Assembly (NCBI RefSeq): GCF_000159955.1
Contig: NZ_GG695970.1
Span: forward strand, 434,168-461,753
DNA: 27,586 nt
Reading direction: 5' to 3'
Origin: Paenibacillus sp. oral taxon 786 str. D14
GTDB lineage: Bacteria; Bacillota; Bacilli; Paenibacillales; Paenibacillaceae
Both the position numbers and the translations under genes were made by a program. The notes under the pieces are model-generated. The model did not search any database. It worked only from the letters and a program-made list of their open reading frames with translations, and was not told where the DNA came from. This document shows, in pieces, positions 24,224-27,586 of this stretch (the stretch's first letter is position 1; each line of letters begins with the position of its first letter).

Positions 24224-24810
24224 TGATGCCAACGATTGCAGGTGCAGCCGATTTGCGCGAGGCGATCCGTCGTCAGCCGGAGATAATGGCCGATCTGCAG
24301 CTCGTTGCTGAGCTGAGGTTGCCTCAGGGCTGCATTGCCGCCGGTTATATCCGCAACTTTGTCTGGGACGTGCTTCATGGCTATGCCGAACGGACGCCGC
24401 TGCACGATGTGGACGTGCTGTATTATGATCCGGCGTGTCTGGATGAAGAGGCGGAGAAAGTTTATGATGCACGGCTGCGCGAACGAAATCCTCGGCTAAA
24501 TTGGTCGGTGAAAAATCAGGCGCGCATGCATTTACGTAATGGGACGGCCCCTTACCGCTCCGTCGAGGATGCCATGCGCCATTGGCCGGAAACAGCGACA
24601 GCCGTTGGCGCACGCTTGAACGCTGCGGGGGAGGTCGAGCTGATCGCGCCCTTTGGGCTGGACGATCTCCTGTCACTTCAAGTTCGGCAGGGTCCGTATT
24701 TTCACGATCACGACGTGTTCCGGAAGCGGGTCAACGGCAAAGATTGGCTCAGACGCTGGCCGCTGTTAAAGCTGGTCGAGGGGGAGGAGGGGCTGCGGCT
24801 ACCTCATTGA
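24223..24810 (+). CDS. Nucleotidyltransferase-like protein (COG3575)
   Basis: A 195-residue protein of the nucleotidyltransferase-fold family often labelled DUF925/COG3575. The motif GYIRNFVWDVLHGYAERTPL followed by HDVDVLYYD contains the paired aspartates expected of the metal-binding site. RNPRLNWSVKNQARMHLRNG and YRSVEDAMRHWPETATAVG are also typical. Substrate and product are unknown. The start codon overlaps the stop of the MFS gene. TTG 24220 is in frame, but ATG 24223 is preferred. AGGAGGCGGGG upstream gives good spacing. Nothing in the sequence explains the pairing with an exporter. Confidence 0.85.
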   Translation: MMPTIAGAADLREAIRRQPEIMADLQLVAELRLPQGCIAAGYIRNFVWDVLHGYAERTPLHDVDVLYYDPACLDEEAEKVYDARLRERNPRLNWSVKNQARMHLRNGTAPYRSVEDAMRHWPETATAVGARLNAAGEVELIAPFGLDDLLSLQVRQGPYFHDHDVFRKRVNGKDWLRRWPLLKLVEGEEGLRLPH

Positions 24811-24839
24811 ACGAGGGGGTATCGCCAAGACCTAACAGA

Positions 24840-25024
24840 TAACGGACTCAGATGACGTTATTTTGAGTCCAAACGCTTAAAATCGATAATTAACGGACTC
24901 CAGAGACCTTATATCCTGGAATTTGCTCCTTTCAAGGCAAACCAAGGGCTAATAACGTCATTGAGGTCCGTTAGATTTTTTACAAGCACAAAATCAACGA
25001 AATAAGGACTCTGAGGTCCGTTAG
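24840..25024. repeat. Four-copy inverted repeat cluster, TAACGGAC family
   Basis: Four copies of a 23-24 bp unit with consensus TAACGGACYYCAGWGWC followed by STTATT are present. Copies 1 (24840-24862) and 2 (24891-24913) run forward. Copies 3 (24951-24974) and 4 (25001-25024) run in reverse. Copies 2 and 3 can fold into a hairpin, and 1 and 4 can pair around it. Copies 3 and 4 both end in a T run (TTAGATTTTTT, TTAGGTTTTT), so the array may also terminate transcription from the gene before it. This accounts for most of the 322-bp gap between genes. Confidence 0.8.
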
Positions 25025-25132
25025 GTTTTTATGCAATCCCTTCCGGCAACAAAACTTCCTGCTTCTCCCTGCGTTTCATGATAAAATTTGATTATTATTG
25101 GTTTTGATCCATACATAGGGAGAGTAGGATAC

Positions 25133-25531
25133 ATGAAGAGCTCAAAAGGGTATTTTTATTATTTTATCTGGATGCTGGGAGCGCTGGTGCTGATGTATTA
25201 TGGGCATCAGTTTATCGACATGATGAACAACAAGACGCAAACGCTGGGTAAAATCGATTACGGCTTGATCGGCAAAATCGTGTACGGGTTAGCATTTGGA
25301 TTGTATTTAAGCTTCCTGAACGGCTTTCCAAACCGGCGGAAGTTCCATCGGCCGCTGTTTGCTTTCGTATTTGTACCGAGCTTCCTGTTGCTGATCTATC
25401 CGATTATTACAATTTATGTGAAACAGATTTATATCGTAGGTTATTTCGAGATCGTGCGAGATCCGCAACTGTTTTTCTTTGGGATGCTAAGCGCTTTATC
25501 TTTGATCAAAAGTACGTTTGCGACGCGTTAA
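25133..25531 (+). CDS. Small four-helix membrane protein, unknown
   Basis: A 132-residue hydrophobic protein with about four predicted helices (about 8-24, 43-61, 73-95 and 104-126), short charged loops (NGFPNRRKFHRP) and no recognised motif. ATG 25133 is preferred because AGGGAGAGTAGGAT precedes it. The longer in-frame reading from about 25088 starts with a weak codon and has no ribosome site. It stands alone between the repeat cluster and the epimerase-like gene, 48 bp before the latter. I cannot assign a function. Confidence 0.75.
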   Translation: MKSSKGYFYYFIWMLGALVLMYYGHQFIDMMNNKTQTLGKIDYGLIGKIVYGLAFGLYLSFLNGFPNRRKFHRPLFAFVFVPSFLLLIYPIITIYVKQIYIVGYFEIVRDPQLFFFGMLSALSLIKSTFATR

Positions 25532-25579
25532 GCTCGTTAGAAGGTGACTCAATATCCGGCGATGGAGGAGGAAGAAGAA

Positions 25580-26470
25580 ATGGCAAAGATTTTAGTGCTT
25601 GGCGGCTCTCGTTATTTTGGCAAAAGATTGGTTAACCTGCTGGCAAGTTCGGGCTTGCACGAGATAACGGTTGCGACCCGGGGACAAACAGAGGTCCAGT
25701 TTGATTCTCCAGTTACGCAGCTGCGGCTGGACCGTACAGATGAGAAATCGTTGCAAGCGGCGGCTGAGGCTGGACCTTGGGATCTGGTGTACGATAACAT
25801 CTGTTTTTCGCCTAACGAAGCGCTTGCCGCGGTGCGGGCATTCAAGGAGCGCGTCGGGAAATATATTTTGACCTCCACCTTATCCGTCTACAAGTTGGGT
25901 AAATCGCCTTTAACCGAAGCTGATTTTGATCCCTATCATTATGAACTGAAGCTTGGCGATAAGCAGGCGTTTGATTATGGGGAAGGAAAACGGTTGGCTG
26001 AAGCGGCATTCTTCCAACAGGCAGATTTTCCGGTGAGCGCCTTGCGGATTCCAATTGTATTAGGGCCGGATGATTATACACGGCGGTTGCATTTTCATGT
26101 CGAGCATGTTCAGCAGGGGTTGCCGATTGGCGTACCGAACCCGGACGCGGCGATCTCGTTTATCACTTCGGCGGAAACGGCGAAGTTTCTGGCCTGGCTG
26201 GGGGAATCCGAACTGACCGGGCCGATTAATGCTTGTTCCGATGGGGAAATTACCATTGGAGAAATCATCCGCCTCATTGAATCCATCACCGGCAAAACAG
26301 CGTTGATCGAACGCGAAACGGCTCAGGAGCATCGATCTCCATTTGGCATCCCAAGCTCGTGGGTGATGGACAATACTAAAGCGCATGAGGCGGGATATCG
26401 TTTCGAAGCGCTGGACGATTGGCTGTCGGGGTTAATCTGTCACATCGCGGAAAGCGGACAGAAGGGGTGA
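25580..26470 (+). CDS. NAD-dependent epimerase/dehydratase-like protein
   Basis: A 296-residue extended/atypical SDR with Rossmann motif LVLGGSRYFGKRLVNLL at residues 4-20 and a catalytic Y-x3-K in FDYGEGKRLAEAAF. The serine-containing strand is ILTSTLSVYKLG. The C-terminal part (INACSDGEITIGEIIRLIES, then IPSSWVMDNTKAHEAGYRFE) is typical of sugar-nucleotide epimerase relatives. Substrate unknown. ATG 25580 is chosen because GGAGGAGGAAGAAG lies just upstream and the Rossmann strand begins at once. In-frame codons further upstream would add an acidic tail. A second dehydrogenase gene follows after 10 bp, so the two are probably co-transcribed. Confidence 0.85.
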   Translation: MAKILVLGGSRYFGKRLVNLLASSGLHEITVATRGQTEVQFDSPVTQLRLDRTDEKSLQAAAEAGPWDLVYDNICFSPNEALAAVRAFKERVGKYILTSTLSVYKLGKSPLTEADFDPYHYELKLGDKQAFDYGEGKRLAEAAFFQQADFPVSALRIPIVLGPDDYTRRLHFHVEHVQQGLPIGVPNPDAAISFITSAETAKFLAWLGESELTGPINACSDGEITIGEIIRLIESITGKTALIERETAQEHRSPFGIPSSWVMDNTKAHEAGYRFEALDDWLSGLICHIAESGQKG

Positions 26471-26480
26471 GTTTCGAGAC

Positions 26481-27230
26481 ATGTCTTTTGCAAATAGGAC
26501 TGTGATTGTAACGGGAGCGGGGCACGGCATCGGCCGCGGTGTGGCGGAAGCTTATGCCCGGGAAGGTGCGTCCGTCGTACTGGCGGAGCTTAATGAAGAA
26601 ACCGGCAGAGCGGCGGCGGAGGCAATTCGCAAGGCCGGGGACCGAGCCCTATTCGTGCCTTGTGATGTGCGCCAGGAGGCTGATATCGTTCGCTTAATGG
26701 AAACGGCCGAGCGTGAGTTGGGGCGGATTGATATTTTGATCAACAATGCGGGAGTATCGCGGTTTAAATCCACCTACGAGCTTACGGTAGAGGAATGGGA
26801 CGATGTGCTGAATACCAACGTGCGCAGTACGTTTCTAGCTTCCCGTGAGATGGCCAAACGTGTGAAGGGAAGCGGCCGGGGCGGAGCCATCGTGAACATC
26901 TCCTCCACGCGTTCGCTCATGTCTGAGCCCGGTTCGGAGGCGTACGCCGCCTCCAAAGGAGCGATTGTGTCGCTTACGCATGCGTTAGCTGTATCGCTTG
27001 GCCCGGATGGCATCCGCGTGAACTGCATCAGTCCGGGGTGGATTGAAACCGGGGATTACGGCGCTCTGCGCGAGATCGATCACAAGCAGCATCCGGCAGG
27101 ACGGGTCGGAACTCCGGAGGATATCGCCCGGGCTTGCTTGTACTTGACTCACCCGGACAATACGTTTGTTACCGGCGCGCATCTGGTGGTAGACGGCGGG
27201 ATGACGCGGAAGATGATTTATGAGCCTTAA
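26481..27230 (+). CDS. Classical SDR oxidoreductase
   Basis: A 249-residue classical short-chain dehydrogenase. The cofactor motif is VTGAGHGIGRG (about 10-20), and an acidic residue at the end of strand 2 (LAELNEE) suggests NAD preference. Further motifs are INNAGVS, catalytic Ser in NISSTRSLM, YAASK (Tyr and Lys), and SPGWIETGDYG. The C-terminus VTGAHLVVDGGMTRKMIYEP is typical of FabG or glucose-1-dehydrogenase relatives, but the family is too broad to name a substrate. The ribosome site is AGGGGTGAG. It lies 10 bp after the epimerase-like gene. Confidence 0.9.
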   Translation: MSFANRTVIVTGAGHGIGRGVAEAYAREGASVVLAELNEETGRAAAEAIRKAGDRALFVPCDVRQEADIVRLMETAERELGRIDILINNAGVSRFKSTYELTVEEWDDVLNTNVRSTFLASREMAKRVKGSGRGGAIVNISSTRSLMSEPGSEAYAASKGAIVSLTHALAVSLGPDGIRVNCISPGWIETGDYGALREIDHKQHPAGRVGTPEDIARACLYLTHPDNTFVTGAHLVVDGGMTRKMIYEP

Positions 27231-27369
27231 GGCGAACATTGATGAATCAACATGATATAAGGAGCTTAAGCATGGGACCGATTTGATCCTGCACTCTTGA
27301 ACCTAACCTTTTTTTTGACCCCGGGGTTTCCGGGTTATTTGGTTTGGAACAAAGGAGTGATACACGGGG

Positions 27370-27537
27370 ATGAAACGGTCCTTTTTATGGTTATGGAGTT
27401 CGCAGACCTTGTTCAATGTGGCGGACGTTCTGTATATCGTTGCATTCATCACGCTGGTACGGGTCCATCGTATGAATCGGTGTGATACACCCGCAGTTAT
27501 TTCATCAACCTGCACAAAACGAATCAGGATGGTATAA
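27370..27537 (+). pseudogene. Truncated MFS transporter, N-terminal fragment
   Basis: The ORF begins MKRSFLWLWSSQTLFNVADV followed by LYIVAFITLV, a clear start of a drug-exporter MFS protein (first helix). After residue 30 the similarity ends and the frame runs through RVHRMNRCDTPAVISSTCTK to a stop at residue 56. AAAGGAGTG lies about ten bases before ATG 27370. The rest of the gene is missing: the downstream sequence is already the promoter of the next gene. The gene was probably lost by deletion. The upstream stretch 27231-27369 holds only AAGGAG with a 4-codon ORF (27272) and no clear promoter or terminator. Confidence 0.6.
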
Positions 27538-27560
27538 TTAGGAAAAGATGATTCGTTTTT
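27510..27560 (+). promoter_or_regulatory. Promoter framed by an 11-bp inverted repeat
   Basis: CTGCAC (27510-27515), 17 bp, TATAAT (27533-27538) make a strong promoter with a start near 27545. AAAACGAATCA (27516-27526) lies in the spacer, and its exact inverted copy TGATTCGTTTT (27549-27559) lies just after the start. The repeat may be an operator, or a terminator for the MFS remnant since it ends in Ts. Confidence 0.6.
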
Positions 27561-27577
27561 CAAGGAGCTGTGGAGTT

Positions 27578-27586
27578 GTGGATGTG
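27578..27586 (+). CDS. Start of a gene leaving the window
   Basis: AAGGAG (27562-27567) is followed after ten bases by GTG 27578 (TTG 27576 is an alternative in another frame). Only about three codons are visible, so nothing can be said of the product. The promoter and ribosome site are the reason to expect a gene. Confidence 0.35.

Noticed and set aside
27297..27485. 62-codon ORF overlapping the MFS fragment
   Set aside because: It is in a different frame from the clear MFS N-terminus and has no ribosome site.
27357..27490. 9-bp direct repeat GTGATACAC flanking the MFS fragment (27357-27365 and 27482-27490)
   Set aside because: A deletion between direct repeats would leave a single copy. 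A 9-bp match in a few hundred bases is not rare enough to support a mobile element.

Overview
The window looks like chromosomal DNA of a Paenibacillus-type Gram-positive (Bacillota). The evidence is moderate GC with strong AGGAGG-type ribosome sites, a cobalamin riboswitch on metE, a Bacillus-type RAT/terminator PTS leader, Fnr boxes of the TGTGA-N6-TCACA type, and two families of short intergenic repeats that I associate from memory with Paenibacillus. I see no rRNA, tRNA, insertion sequence, phage or CRISPR array. Genus is inferred from gene style, not measured.

Layout. 1-1109: 3' part of an hrpB-like helicase gene, then a terminator and a four-copy intergenic repeat. 1749-6125: chitin/GlcNAc region, with a secreted GH18 chitinase (two FnIII domains plus a chitin-binding domain) followed by a PTS EIIA gene and a GlcNAc-type EIICB gene. 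The PTS pair sits behind a promoter, a cre-like site and a GlcT-type antiterminator/terminator leader. 6292-11570: anaerobic nitrogen-oxide region. It holds a NarL-type two-component pair, a lipoprotein with a complete CuA ligand set, and on the minus strand an operon of copper nitrite reductase (nirK), a double-DUF2249 protein, a 12-helix membrane protein resembling oxidase subunit I/NnrS, and a DUF59 protein. Both the lipoprotein gene and nirK have near-perfect Fnr boxes exactly 32 bp upstream of the -10 centre (class II, -41.5).

11745-14437: cobalamin riboswitch, terminator and metE. 14578-16347: an FMN-dependent azoreductase, a decayed gene end with its own terminator, and an MgtC/SapB membrane protein. 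16461-20027: a three-gene overlapping operon of ABC exporter, OmpR-type regulator and histidine kinase. 20133-22601: a second OmpR-type regulator/kinase pair followed by a SigM-like ECF sigma gene whose promoter region carries 11-bp-phased CTTAA repeats. No anti-sigma gene follows.

22602-27586: a broken small ORF, an Fsr-like MFS exporter overlapping a nucleotidyltransferase-like gene, a four-copy inverted repeat cluster, a small membrane protein, an epimerase-like SDR, a classical SDR, a truncated MFS gene and the promoter of a gene leaving the window.

The most unusual part is the Fnr-controlled nirK/CuA module. It encodes nitrite reduction to NO, but no recognisable NO reductase is in the window. 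The membrane protein and CuA lipoprotein beside it have no role I can assign from sequence alone.
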